Shown piece after piece: positions 9,048 to 20,035 of a stretch of DNA of 34,391 nucleotides (position 1 is its first letter; each line of letters begins with the position of its first letter). The translations under genes were made by a program, and so were the position numbers. The stretch is from Gnetum montanum (lineage: Eukaryota > Streptophyta > Gnetopsida > Gnetales > Gnetaceae): assembly GCA_015680685.1 (NCBI GenBank), contig MNCI01007995.1, forward strand, positions 39,520-73,910, written 5' to 3'. The notes below the pieces were generated by a model. The model did no database searches. It was not told the DNA's origin and saw only the letters and a list, made by a program, of their open reading frames with translations.

Positions 9048-11891
9048 TTAGACAGTCCCAAGTGGTGGAGGTTCTTAAGGTTTTTAAGGACCTTTGGCAG
9101 CTTTGGGTACATTTGGTGGCTAAGGTAACTGTGGCTATCTAACTACAAGTACAACTTTTGATGGAAGGTGAAAGACATCTAGTAATGCCTTCATCTTCTC
9201 CTCCTTGCTTAGGGGATTGTTCATAGTCTATGTAGCATTGTCAATGTGGGTTGGAATGGCGATATCCCATGGATAAGGCATTACTAGGAGCAACTCCTTA
9301 ATGTTGACAAACCAAGTAGCAAATTGTTCATGTTCAACATCGAATTCCATAACTACATTTTGCAACTCCTAGTAGTCGTTCATTCTTTTGGCTAGGTTCT
9401 CTACAGTAGATCTCTAATTAGTGTATTTACCCTTGAGAACCTTGAGTTCCACATTTGCCACTACAAGATTTTTCTTAGTGTCTTTGTGGTGCTTGAGCTT
9501 AGCCTCTTATAACAAGTATGAGCTGGCCACTTGCTTCTCCAATTTTGATTGTGGCCATCTAGTAGTTAACATAGCTAGATTTGCATACTGAAGATTGGTA
9601 AGCTCCATGTATTCTATCATCTCCTCAATTTGCAACTCTTTCATCTAGATTTCCATGTTGTAGGCATTTATCCCATCAATGATAGGTTGCCAAAATTTTC
9701 TTCCTTACTAGAGTTGATGGAGGGTTTCATTTACTTTTGCCTTCACCAACTAAATGTGTTTTTCATTAACTTCCTTTTGTAGACCAAACTAATTTCTATA
9801 ATGATTCTTGACTCTCTCAAATTTGAGAGCCTTTGATTTCTAAGAAACTATCTTTATTGCAATCTTTTGGAAAAGGGCATGGACCTCCTCCATGAAGAGG
9901 TTTCTATTTTTAGTTGCTAATCTCTTTAGCTTCATGTTTTCTTTGACTAGTTACTCTTGTTATTGATGGATAAAGTCAATCAACTATTGTTTATATCATC
10001 AATATTTTGTAGGTGATGGTTCTCTATAGTTAGTTGCACATATTCTTAATGGGTTAGATCCAAGGCTTTCTAAATTTTGTACTGGGTAGCCTCTGCCAAG
10101 GATTAGTAGAACACCACCATATCCATCAGATCCTCAACCTCTTTTAGTCTAGTGTGAAGCTATTCAAGAGCTTCATCTCTTGTCAATGTTGCATTCAGAA
10201 ATGTAGGATCAACAATTTGGGCTCTTAATTTAGCAACTTCAGTAGCTAAGCATTTGTTCAGCTCCTTGGCTATTTCAACTTGCCTTTCCAAGATGATATT
10301 TTTATCCCTTGCCTCTACCAGCTCTGATTGGGTTGTAGTAATACTATCTAGAAGATCAAAGACATCTGGAAGCTGTTGCTCAGTTTCCACTAGTTGGTCC
10401 AATAGTTCTTCATAGTATGATGTGCTTAATTTTTTGCTCATGATCCCTATAGATGTTTACACATCTTTAAGTGTAGTGTCATCTGGTACAAATGTTGTAG
10501 GTACATTGAGTGTTTTAGCAATTTTGTTAGCAACCACCTCTGCTATTTTTTTCTACCCTTGGTGTTGCATCACTAGTACTCTTGCTTCCTCATCCTTCTC
10601 CAAGTGTACTAAGAATGTCATGACATTCCCAAAGATTTCTGGAAGTGACTATTGTTCTACAAGAGATATTGTAACCTCTTTAATGCTAGGACTTAATCTA
10701 ATGGAAAACTATGTTCTTTGGGTTAAGAAAATAGATCCACCTCCATCCATCAGGCTGATTATTTGGGCCACCTCATTTAGGTGACTCATCATGGGCTAGT
10801 ACATAGATGGGTCACCACCACTTATGCATGCTTATTGCTCTTGTTCGCTCAAGAGCCATTCTTAGTATTCATGTAACTGTTGGACTATTGTAGTGATGTT
10901 TGACATAGTTATTTGAGTTGTAGGTGGAGGTGGTGATTACTACTTCTCTTCTTGAATAGTTGTTGTAGACATCTTATCATTCATAATCTCCATCCAATTA
11001 GTAGTTGAAGCATTCCTGACAACATTGTTTGTATAATAGACTATTCCTCCCGTCCGATAGAGTTTTTTGATAAGGCATGGAAAGGGGAGTGTCTTTCTTC
11101 CACATTCATCTTCTTTAAATGGCTTCTTCATCTCTAGTTAGATTAGCTATGGACATCTAAAAAGAAATCTCCTACTCAGAGTAGCACATGCATGAGTAAA
11201 AAAGGTGGTGATTTTTCTTAGCCACACTGTGGGATTGAGGTGGAAGGCCACAATCTTATAGTGGATCCTTTCTATTGGTGTGAGTGTACTGAACTCCTTG
11301 CAGTCAACACCATAGCATTTTTGCATCTACTCTTTCTTGATGATGGGATCCACATACATTAGAATCTTAGCAAGATTCATCTCTATTTCTAGAAACCCAA
11401 GCACTTTAGTAATGTCCTACATCAAGTTAGACACTAATATGTCCTTGATTTTGACCATTGAATTGGTCTACCTTGTGTTCCAGAATGAAAATGTCTCTCC
11501 CATGTACCACTCCCTAGTGGAAGTGATGATTGGCCACATGGGAGAGATCTTTAATTGGTCCTATACTTCTTTAGGTGCTTACTGTAAGAAAGGACCGAAT
11601 TTTAACTCTTGGAGCACTATTTTTTGGACATCCATTTATTTGATTTGATTTGATTAAGCAAGCTTCTATTAAGGTCACCTCAAGATTTTCTTGTTGAGCT
11701 GGTGCATCATCATAGTGGAAATGTTCTATTGCTAGTGCTAGTTCTAGAATCTATTAAATAGATTCCATCTCTACCTCTTCTCTAAGAGGACCTACGATGT
11801 GGGTTGCAAGTGGTTTTTCTTGGGCTTGTTCTTGGCCCCTTCCCATTCTAAGCTATTTCTCCCTTGGTTGAGATGGTCCTACTTCCCACAT
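9048..11891 (-). pseudogene. ORF-X (copy B, decayed)
   Basis: This second copy of the third ORF has the same layout and nearly the same length as copy A: 2844 versus 2840 bp, about 948 codons. The start codon at 11891 begins M-W-E-V-G-P-S-Q, with the GPSQP block also present in A and C. The block ECGRKTLPFPCLIKKL lies near 11065-11110 and is followed by a Pro-rich linker. A 93-codon open stretch at 10160-10441 shows a clear coiled coil, with LLDQLVETEQQLPDVFDLLD and EVAKLRAQI matching copy A. YPWDIAIPTHI lies near 9250-9280 and the stop TAA at 9050-9048 follows PLGTV. There are many in-frame stops. Agreement with A at protein level, including both ends, shows this was once a real gene. The function is unknown. 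Confidence 0.75.
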
Positions 11892-13102
11892 GTGTTTTCC
11901 TTTTAGTGCAATCTATAGTCACCACACATCCATGGATTAGTAGATATAATGTATAACTTTAAATTTTTGAATACCTTCTCTCCTTAATTAGTTACACTTT
12001 GGCTAAGGTTGGACCATGGTAGATTGATTATTTTATTAATTATGTACTAATTTTTATTGTAAATGTCACCGAAGCTTATTAGAAAGGTTTAACTCTTGTA
12101 ATTTGGTGTTTAATAGTTGACTTTTTAGTTAAACCTTTGTGGGAGTTAGAAAAATGATGAAAAACTTTATAAAAAATAGTACATTTGTGGCTCCCATGAC
12201 CAAGAGCATACCTCGAGTAGCTACAAGTTTGAAGAATGGAGTTATTTGGATAAACANGAAAAACAAAAAAAATGAAAAAAAACATGATCAAAATCTTTTG
12301 TACATCCATCTCTGACAACAAACCATGTTATCCTTTACATATTTTGTTCAATAAACATATTCTCCATCAAATGTTTAAGCTTTTAGGCTTTCAAAGATCC
12401 TCTTCAATGATTTCATCATATTGTTTACTTTTTTGGGACTCCATGGATCCAAATTCACTGAAAAATTTCTTATATTTTTTCAAATATTTGTCAAGGCCCC
12501 ATCAACAGAGCAGATGCATATACGAGGCCCCATATACACAACCCTAACAATGTAGTGAAAAAATACTATATATATGCATGACCCCACTTTGAAATTTTCA
12601 CATTTTCTCACAAATGCCAAGGGAGTTTTTCAAATTTGTAGAGCCCAAAACCTTCTAGAGACCAAAAATTCCTAATTGTTTATCCAAATAACTCCATTCT
12701 TCAACCTTGTAGCTACTCGAGGNGATGTTGTGGACCCATTTCCTATTCTATGAAATAGAAACCATGACTTAGCCATCAACACTAAAATTCAAAAATAGAA
12801 ACCAAACATTAGTAAACAAAACATTAAACACAAACCACCATTAGTAGTAGCTAGAACACCACTATGTCCTATTGGCATAAAGCATGTTTATTAAAAAAAA
12901 TTAGAAAATCACACTAAAATAAAGTAAAATATATAAGAAAGTATAAAATATTCAAGAAAGATCCAAATGTAGTAATGATGGTATAAAGCAAAAAATGGTG
13001 TGAAATCAAAAAGATGTAAAATAAAAAAATTACAAAGATAAAAATGTGTAAAAAAATAAATAGAGAAACTAAGGAGCTACATATATATTAGAATATATGG
13101 AC
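11892..13102 (-). other. Spacer of element B, shortened and partly inverted
   Basis: This is non-coding sequence between pol and ORF-X. The ORF-X leader (about 12040-12200, with AAACCTTTGTGGGAG and ACATTTGTGGCTCCC) aligns with C at about 20220-20330. The part at 12258-12722 runs in the opposite direction to the corresponding part of C (about 20345-20750) and is bracketed by single Ns. About 1 kb present in C (roughly 20880-21640) is absent. See the findings for the assembly concern. Confidence 0.65.
12211..12722. repeat. 46-bp inverted repeat flanking a flipped segment, each arm next to an N
   Basis: The arm at 12211-12256 and the arm at 12677-12722 are reverse complements over 46 bp with about one mismatch. 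An N follows each arm, at 12257 and 12723. The intervening segment contains the ORF-X promoter-like block (TATA at 12566-12580) in inverted orientation compared with A and C. Confidence 0.85.
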
Positions 13103-14330
13103 ATCTCCCCCATGATTAAGTTGGAAGGAGGAGATCTGAAAAATTGAGCATGGTTGTCCATCCATTGAGGTATTTATTACACTGGCTTGCTTGGGCTCAT
13201 GGAAAGGCTTTATCTATTAGATGTTGATCAACTACTTTTTATTTGGATTCTTAGGTTTGTATATGATCATGGCCCTAGAAGGAAAATTTTCATCAATTAT
13301 ATGAGGTCCTTTTCATAATGTCTGGAATTTAGGTTTTTGAGGTAAGTGTGTGGGATTCTAGTTGAGAACCTTATCTCTTGGTTGAAATTTCACTTTTTGT
13401 ATTCTAAGATCATGTCGTTGCTTGCTCAATGCCTTGTGCACTTCATTCAAGGATACAACTACTAATTGATTTTGGTCTAGCAAATTTTGGTTTATCAATC
13501 TTTCTTTTTGTGCCAGACTTAGGTCAAGGTCCAGGTCACAAGCTATTGAAAGTGTACGGAGCTTAGATTGAATTGGGAGTGTTGGAAGTTTTCCATACNA
13601 GGATGCTCATGAAAATCCTTATGAAGGCTACTATGTTGGGGGATGCACGGCCATAAAAATCCNCTTTGTGCTCTAGTATCTCCTATATTGGCTAATAGTT
13701 CTTATTAGAATCTCTGTAATCTCTTTGTTAGTTATCTTTACTTGACCATTGACTTGGGGGTAATAGGGTGTTGCTAATTTTTGTTCAACCCTCAACCATT
13801 GCATGATTTTTTGAAAAGTGGCACATGTAAAATAAGTTCCATTGTTAGAAATTAATGCACATGACATCCCAAACCTATTTACAACATTTTTTTATACAAA
13901 TTAAGTACCATTGGATGATGTACAGTTAGTGAGAACTATTGCTTCTGTGCACTTGGTACAGTTGTCAATGGCAACAATTATGTATGCCTTCCTATTGGAC
14001 ATGGATGTGATAGGAACTATGAAGTTAATGTCCCATACGTCAAAGGGCTTTAGCGGTTGAATCCACTATTGATGATCCTCCATTCGTGTGATCATCCCAT
14101 CATCTTATTGAGAGAACTCACAAGATTAGATAAATTGATGGGCATCCCTAAAGATTGTGGGCCAATAGTATCCTACCATCAGGATTTTTATGGCCGTGCA
14201 TCCCCCAACATAGTAGCCTTCATAAGGATTTTCATGAACATCCTAGAGAACACATAATTGATCTACATTAGGTACACACCAACAGACTAGGCCATCGACA
14301 CATACCTTGTAAAGATGTCTGTTGATTTTC
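13103..14330 (-). pseudogene. Integrase and C-terminal end of pol (element B)
   Basis: On the minus strand this region carries the integrase zinc-binding region (around 14330-14060), the core (about 13990-13670) and the C-terminal tail running to the G tract at 13113-13103. The core reads VAIDNCTKCTEAI (first catalytic Asp) and then ALISNNGTYF, in which the second Asp has become Asn. TPYYPQVNGQVKITNKEI follows, with the catalytic Glu again replaced by Lys. Both changes are G-to-A transitions in the coding strand. Two Ns (13599, 13663) bracket a 63-bp segment that does not belong here. The copy is dead as an enzyme. Confidence 0.85.
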
Positions 14331-15460
14331 ATGAAGTGCTTAGCTTGATGAAGAAATTTTTATTTCTTCCTATTATCTTGTGGCATCTCTTGAGTGAGAA
14401 GATAAGTAAGGATGCCATCATAACATTTTTCTTCTCCAGGCATCTATTCATTTATTACAGTAAAAAATAGAAGTTTATGATATGAAATGGTCTGGACTAG
14501 TTAGGTGCTTGTAGAATTGGAGTCTCTATGAGCTTCTGCTTGAGACTCTAGAATGCATTTTCACATTTCTTGGTCTAGATGAAGGGAGCATCTTTCTTTG
14601 TCAGCTCAACCAATGATTTTGTGATCTTAGAGAAATTATCTATGAATCATCAGTAGTAACTAATGTATCCAAGGATTGATTGAACATCTTTGATAGTTTT
14701 GGGTTGGCAAGTGATTTTTTAGATGATCCTTATCTTTTTGGGTTGGCAAGAAATTTTATGCCCTAGTACAATGCATTCTGTCATTATGAGATAACTCTTT
14801 TACCAATTGAGCCATAGATATTTTTGCACACATCTTTTTAGTAGTTGCTCAAGGCTGTTCAAGGCTGCTTGAATGTAGCACCATAAGTGGAAAAGTCATC
14901 CATGAAGATTTCTACTCCACTACCTATTTGCTACTGAAAGATGCTTAAGACCACATATTGAAAAGTAGTAGGAGCATTGCACAGATCAAAAGGCATCTTG
15001 CATTATGAAAAGGTCCCCTAGGAACTTGTGAATGTTGTTTTGGCCTGATATTTTATTATAAATTGGATTTGTTTATAGCCACTATAACCATCCAAAAAAC
15101 TATAATAGCAATGCCTAGAAATGGTGTCCAACACTTGATTAACGAATGACAATGAAAAATTATCTTTAAATGTTACCATGTTCAATAGCCTGAATTCAAT
15201 ACAAATCCACCATTTTTCATATCTCTTTGGAACTATCATGAGTGGGTTGATCCAATTTCTATCTACAATGGAGTAGATGAACCCTACCTTAAGGAGTTGC
15301 TCAATCTCCTCTTTGATAATTTTCTTTAATTTTGGCGTCAACTTCCATTGTGGTTGCCTCCTTGTCTTCATGGATAGATCAATATAAATGTGATGCTAGC
15401 ATATTCATGGATTAATTCTAGTGAGTTCAAGATATGACCAAGAAAAGGTCATTGATCATT
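14331..15460 (-). pseudogene. Reverse transcriptase and start of RNase H (element B)
   Basis: The open stretch 15371-15018 shows classical Ty3/gypsy RT motifs in order: EEIEQLL...GFIYSIVD, NPLMIVPKR, ICIEFRLLN and YYSFLDGYSGYKQIQ. In a shifted frame it continues with the MPFDLCNAPTTFQ block (near 14990) and FMDDF, the family form of the YVDD catalytic motif (about 14891-14905). The connection and RNase H start follow, with LGHKIS, FSKITKSL and ILQAPN. After about 14480 most of the RNase H domain is missing compared with C (23440-23860). Several frames and stops interrupt it. It copied element RNA into DNA when intact. Confidence 0.9.
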
Positions 15461-15920
15461 TATTGATCACTTCTAATAATTTTTCTTTTTTTTAGGAGAA
15501 AGCTTGGCTTTAAGTATAACCAGCTTGCCATTTTTCAAGAATGCATATTTCAGCCTAGCAGATAGAGTTTTTCAACTCTAGGTACTCTTGCTTAAAATTT
15601 TTAGGGATCTCCAACTCTCCCCAATTGGTATCAGCATTTTCATCATCAAAGATTTCGTAATGAACTTGCTCGAGTTCATCCATGCCAGTGACATAGGCAC
15701 ATGTTAGGCTCGCAGCAAGTTCCATGCATATTATGCTACTATCAGAATCAACGGTTAGTCACTAGGTGCCCTCTTGTTTTATGGTTGCTACATATAGACA
15801 TCTTTAAATATTTTCTTCTTGTGCATACTACTTACCTGCAAAAAGAGATGCTTGTTTTACTACCCAAAGTTTCTACACATAATTGTACCCTATGTCCTTG
15901 TACATGATGCATGGAACTCA
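15461..15920 (-). other. Protease-RT linker of pol (element B)
   Basis: This is a degenerate linker of the polyprotein between the protease and RT. It aligns with C at about 30901-31140, sharing the TTCCATG(C/T)(A/G)(C/T)ATTATGCTACTATCA segment. No recognised domain is visible. Confidence 0.45.
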
Positions 15921-16350
15921 TCTCTTCTCAATCTTTCCAAATGCATTTTATTTGGAGATTTCTAAATAAAGATCTCTGATGTCCATTTGTGCATCTATAG
16001 TACTTAACCATGTTCTTCCCATAATGATTGGGAAGTCCCCCTTGTAGTTTTCAATCTTAATTCCTAGGAAGTTGATGGAATAAAGCCATCCATAGACAGT
16101 GGTCATAATGTCTTCAACTAGTTCCAATGGAATAGTCATGGACTGGTCTATCAATTCCAATATGATATTACTCTTCTTGAGATGTGATAGGTTCTAGGCA
16201 GTATACATCTCATGAAAAATCAAATTCACATCAAAACCTAAATCAAGAAGATCCTTACATGGTACATTTTCAACAATCTATAGATAGATAAGGGGACTTA
16301 CATGATTAGCTAATTTCCTAGGAAGGTTTCTAGCTTGGATCTAATTAGAT
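15921..16350 (-). pseudogene. Retropepsin-like protease (element B)
   Basis: The open stretch 16160-15948 ends in FPIIMGRTWLSTIDAQM, the conserved C-terminal flap region of gypsy aspartic proteases (usual form IILGRPFL). Upstream, near 16230-16260, the active-site triad reads D-L-G in place of D-S-G (LLDLGFDV), so the copy is inactive even apart from its stops. The enzyme would process the gag-pol polyprotein. Copies in C (31151-31510) and D (26927-27589) align well. Confidence 0.8.
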
Positions 16351-18114
16351 ACAACATGAGTAAGAATGATAGTATGGATTTTGGCTGGTATTTGATTTGA
16401 AGAGGACTTGATGGAATGATTTGCAAAGAATGAAGTAGGAGTAGTGTGGCTAGCTACGTAAGTCGGTGAGGGCTTAGTAGGGTTGGTAGATCAAAAGAAA
16501 GGTATTTCATGAGCATGAGGTACTAAACCCCTTGGTTGATAAACCAGTTGTAGGTTGATGGCCCTGGTAGCATTATGTTGCTACAGCTAGATATAGATTT
16601 TTGGATTGGCAAGGCCTTTCCATTGACCACCTGATCAAGAGGTGATTCTTCCTCATTGTCATAAAAATAAACTTTCCTCTTTCTATTGGAAGGATTCCTA
16701 TTGTATTCCTCTACACTTTCTCATATTCTCAACTCTCTTTCTTTTTCTACCTACTCAATTATCCTTTGGATTTGATGGGATTAAAGTTCTGAGTGTCTCC
16801 CTTGGGCATAAACTATAAGAGCTCTCCTTATTTTCAATCTAAGTCCATCAATGATATGGCAAAGTTGTTCCCTTTGAGAATAACTGTGACCAGGGCATTT
16901 TTGTATGAGAGAATACTATTTTTCCATGATGATGTCCAAGGGTTCATGGTTTCCTTACTTCTATCCTTTGATTTTCCTTCTTAGATTAGACACTCTGGTA
17001 TACATTTGATACTTATCATTAAATAGCTCTAGTAGTATACTCCACCTACTGATAGATTCTAGCTCTAAGGACCGGTACTAGATTTCTACTTCCTTGATGA
17101 GAATCTTGGGGAATAGCTTTAATTTCTACCAATTATTTTTAATATTTTATAAGGCATAGGTATCGTGAAAAGCTTGGAGATGTATTTTTGAATCAAAGTT
17201 ATATCCCCCCTCAAATCTGGAAATATTTTTCATATCAAGTCGTTTAATCTAACTACCTTTCACATGCTTGGTTGGAATTTTTATAGCCTTTGTAATATTT
17301 AGCATGCTTCAAGTTGCTAGAAAAGGTTTATCATCATCATTATTTTTTTGTTATCGATGATGTCTTCTATTACCCCTTCATTCATTATGGGCTCGGTGAT
17401 CATTATTGTTATCTTGTTGTTCACCTCCATCATGGTTATTCCTTTTGTAGTGTTTGTTAGAACTAAAATAGGAAGAAGAAAAAGATATAAATGAAGAGGA
17501 AAAAGATGGAGGAGGAATACCATCACCAAGATGTCTACAAATTTTCCTTTAGTTTTCATGGCCACATTCATCAATTTTCTTATCCTCTTGATGCTTATCT
17601 AAGCCTCTACCTTTACTACCATCTTTGCTTGAACCTAGATTGTTGATAGTAGATCATAGATTTAGAGCCATACCCCCATCATCAGTAACAAGCGTTGGAG
17701 AATTTTCATGTTGAGAGCCCCTTGGGGAAGGGTCCTCATTTTCATCTTGATTATCAGAAACAAGGGATTGGTGAACCATTTACCCTTCACAAACTCATGG
17801 TACTTCTCCTAGTGTTGATCTCTTCTATGTTGGGTTTCAATGGGACTATAATCTTGGTAGTCGTAATCATGCACAACATGCTCATTTAAAAGATCCTGGA
17901 TGCCTAACTTCTTAAGAGTTTGAAGAAGCATCACAGACATAGATCGATCGGGAGGCATTACAATGTTGCCTTCCATATCTCACCATCACAATTGTTCATC
18001 TTGATGTAGGATGAAGATGAAGTCAGGTACATACTCATCTAGATGAGTATATACCACCTTGCATTCTTAAGGGACAAGAAAGTTCATATCATCTCACTTG
18101 TGAGAAGAAGACAT
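16351..18114 (-). pseudogene. gag capsid gene (element B, decayed)
   Basis: The start at ATG 18114 is followed by M-S-S-S-H-K and then a stop. The same Ser-rich start occurs in D (30028). HQDEQL and GNIV.PP blocks at about 17960-18000 match D. A capsid region near 16800-17160 aligns with the D gag domain at 28690-29010, with shared blocks around the TTCATGGTT segment. About 0.7 kb of D's gag C-terminal part, including the zinc-knuckle region, is missing here, with the gap near 16600-16650. It would form the virus-like particle coat. There are many stops. Confidence 0.7.
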
Positions 18115-18249
18115 TTTGCAAAATAAGTAAAATATCAGTGTGCTTATGTAATTATATTATGTATGAGAATGATGCTAATCTTAAGATTCATCCAATGATG
18201 TTAATGATATTCATAAACCTAGATAGTGCACACTTTAGATAAAAAGAGT

Positions 18250-18267
18250 CCATAGTAATAGCACTAA
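18250..18267 (-). promoter_or_regulatory. Decayed primer binding site (element B)
   Basis: Directly after the 5' LTR end (TCATCA) the minus strand reads TTAGTGCTATTACTATGG. The intact form in D is TTGGTGCCGTTGCCGAGG. Most differences are C-to-T or G-to-A. Confidence 0.7.
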
Positions 18268-19193
18268 TGATGAGTGGTGAAAGGTACCCCTACACTCAAC
18301 CATACAAAGCACAGAGCATTCACACATGATTTGGTTGAATTACATGGATTCTATGTCTTCTGGTACACTAGTCTTCTAGAAAGGAGACCTTACCCTAATG
18401 GTCATTCATTGTCTTCCCAATTACACTTGTGATGTACTAAGGTATAGTTAAGTGTAATTGAGCCATATGATTTTTATTGTTTCATGTTTTATGTTCCTTG
18501 ATACCTAAAGTAGAGAGATGAAGTAATTTAATAATTAATTTAATTTAATTACATAACTAATCTTGAACTAGTTCTAACATAAGAATTCGATCCCACTTTA
18601 CATACATGTCCTGGGCCCATGTATCCACTGTTGGGTTACCAAGTGTTATGCTACTAGGCAAACCAAGCAATGAAACTTATGGATTACTAAAAAAATATGT
18701 ATTTATGCTCAAAGTGGTTGTACTTATGTGCTTAATCTATTTAACTTAATTAATTTAATAATTTCTTAAAGTCTAATTAAGCTTAATTAATTGAATATTT
18801 AATAAAAATAATAAATTCATAAATACATCACTAATCTATTCTAAGTGTTGCAAGGTCTGATGAAAAGGCTCATCTTTATTACTATATATAGTGGTGTGGT
18901 TTAGGTACAATAGTACTCAAATAAATATTTTTACTCTTTCTGACTCTTGCTACATGCACTTGTAGAAATATTCTAACTTTTAAATGAAAAAACTACAAGA
19001 GTTTTGCTACAATTATGACTTTCTTCCTAGAAACATGCTTGTGAGCTCATATTTATCATTTTTCTTATTAGGCTATGTCAATGGAGCCTTGTAGATGTAG
19101 CAAACACTACGTCAACATGGCTCCATCAACAAGGGCTTGTCGATCAGGCCATGTTAATGAGTATCCATCAACGTGACATTTTGATGCTTATCA
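18268..19193 (-). repeat. 5' LTR of element B, abutting element C
   Basis: The minus-strand LTR starts TGATAAGCATC at 19193 after an AAAGGGGAGG purine run and ends CCACTCATCA at 18268. The poly(A) signal is the complement of 18874-18880, and the TATA region has decayed to GATAAATA. U3 has repeated CCATTGACATAG / CCATGTTGACG motifs. A decayed PBS follows, so it served as B's 5' LTR. It lies directly against the broken ORF-X of C, so it may also stand in for C's 3' LTR. Confidence 0.8.
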
Positions 19194-20035
19194 CCTCCCC
19201 TTTGACAAAGTTTTTTGATGAGGCATGGGAAGTGGTGTGCCTTCCTACCACATTCATTCACTTTAAACCACTTCCCTATCTCTAGATAGATCAACTATGG
19301 AAGGTTGATAGAGAATCTTCTACTTAGAGTAGTGCATGCACAAGTAGAAAAGGCAGTGATTTTGCTAGGCCTCATCATGGGGTTTAGGTGAAAGGTCAAA
19401 ATCTTATAGTAAATTATTTCTACTAGTGTGAGTGCATCATACCCCTTATGTCAATACCATAGCACTGTTGCACCTATTCCTTTTTAATGTTGGGATCTAC
19501 CTACATTGGCATCTTAGCGAGATTCACCCCAATTTCTAGAAATCCAAGCATTTCAATAATTGCCGACACCAAGTAGGACACTAAAATGTCTTTCATTTTG
19601 ATCATTGAACTAGCTTACCTATTGTTCTAGAATAAGAATGTCTCTCCCATGTACCACTTCCTAGTGGAAGTGATAATTGGCCATATGGGAGAGGTCTTCA
19701 GTTGGTCCTGCACTTCTTTAGGTGCTTGCTCTAGGAAAGAGGTAAATTTTAACTCCTAGAGCACTATGTTTTTGGACCTTCATTAATTTGATTTGACTTA
19801 GGCATGCTTCTGTCAAGGTCACCTCAAGGTTTGCTTATTGAGCTAGTGCCTCATCTTGGTGGGAATGTTCTATTACTATTGCTGGTTCTAGAATCTAATG
19901 AATAGATTCCACCTCGGCCTCTTCCCTAAGAGGACCCATGATGTGAGTTGCAAGTAATTCTTCCTGGCCTTGTTCTTGACCCCTTCTCATTCTTGGTCAT
20001 TTCTCTCTTTGTTGAGATGGTCCTCCTTCTTACGT
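19194..20035 (-). pseudogene. ORF-X (copy C, N-terminal third only)
   Basis: This third copy of the extra ORF starts where A and B have ATG, but here the codon is ACG (20035) and is followed by TAA. It keeps the GPSQ block, LREEAEVESIH, the SPIWPIITSTRKWYMGETF block, KDILVSYLVSAI and ECGRKAHHFPCLIKKLCQRG. It then stops at the LTR boundary 19193/19194, so the coiled coil, the C-terminal PWD block and the PPT are all gone. Only about 280 of 946 codons remain. The protein-level match with A and B across many synonymous differences supports past coding function. Confidence 0.7.

Larger units (their letters stand above)
7883..19193 (-). mobile_element. Element B: full-length decayed gypsy element with ORF-X
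   Basis: Reading down the minus strand: 5' LTR (19193-18268), decayed PBS (18267-18250), gag from 18114, protease near 16160, RT near 15400-14870, RNase H start, integrase near 14330-13550, pol end and G tract at 13113-13103, spacer, ORF-X (11891-9048), PPT (8821-8813) and 3' LTR (8812-7883). It is the most complete copy in the window, about 11.3 kb. Every coding part carries stops. No target-site duplication is visible: the five bases outside the LTRs are TCATT on the left and CCTCC on the right. The 5' LTR directly abuts a truncated ORF-X of element C. Confidence 0.85.

Noticed and set aside
10422-10784. 120-codon open frame on the plus strand
   Set aside because: It is antisense to ORF-X copy B, whose minus-strand frame matches copy A at protein level, so the plus frame is a shadow.
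14766-14815. tRNA-like string on the minus strand (GGCTCAATTGGTAAAAGAG followed by CTCATAATGACAG)
   Set aside because: It looks like a D arm and a CAU anticodon arm, but there is no T arm with GGTTCGAAT and no closing acceptor stem. The same bases are explained as the decayed LNWEKCHFMV block of reverse transcriptase.
18026-18050. Palindrome ACTCATCTAGATGAGT as a regulatory site
   Set aside because: It lies in gag at a conserved YTHLDEY block; D has ACTCATCGGGATGAGT at the same codons, so it is explained by coding sequence.
7878-19198. Target-site duplication for element B
   Set aside because: The flanking five bases (TCATT and CCTCC) do not match, so no duplication can be claimed.
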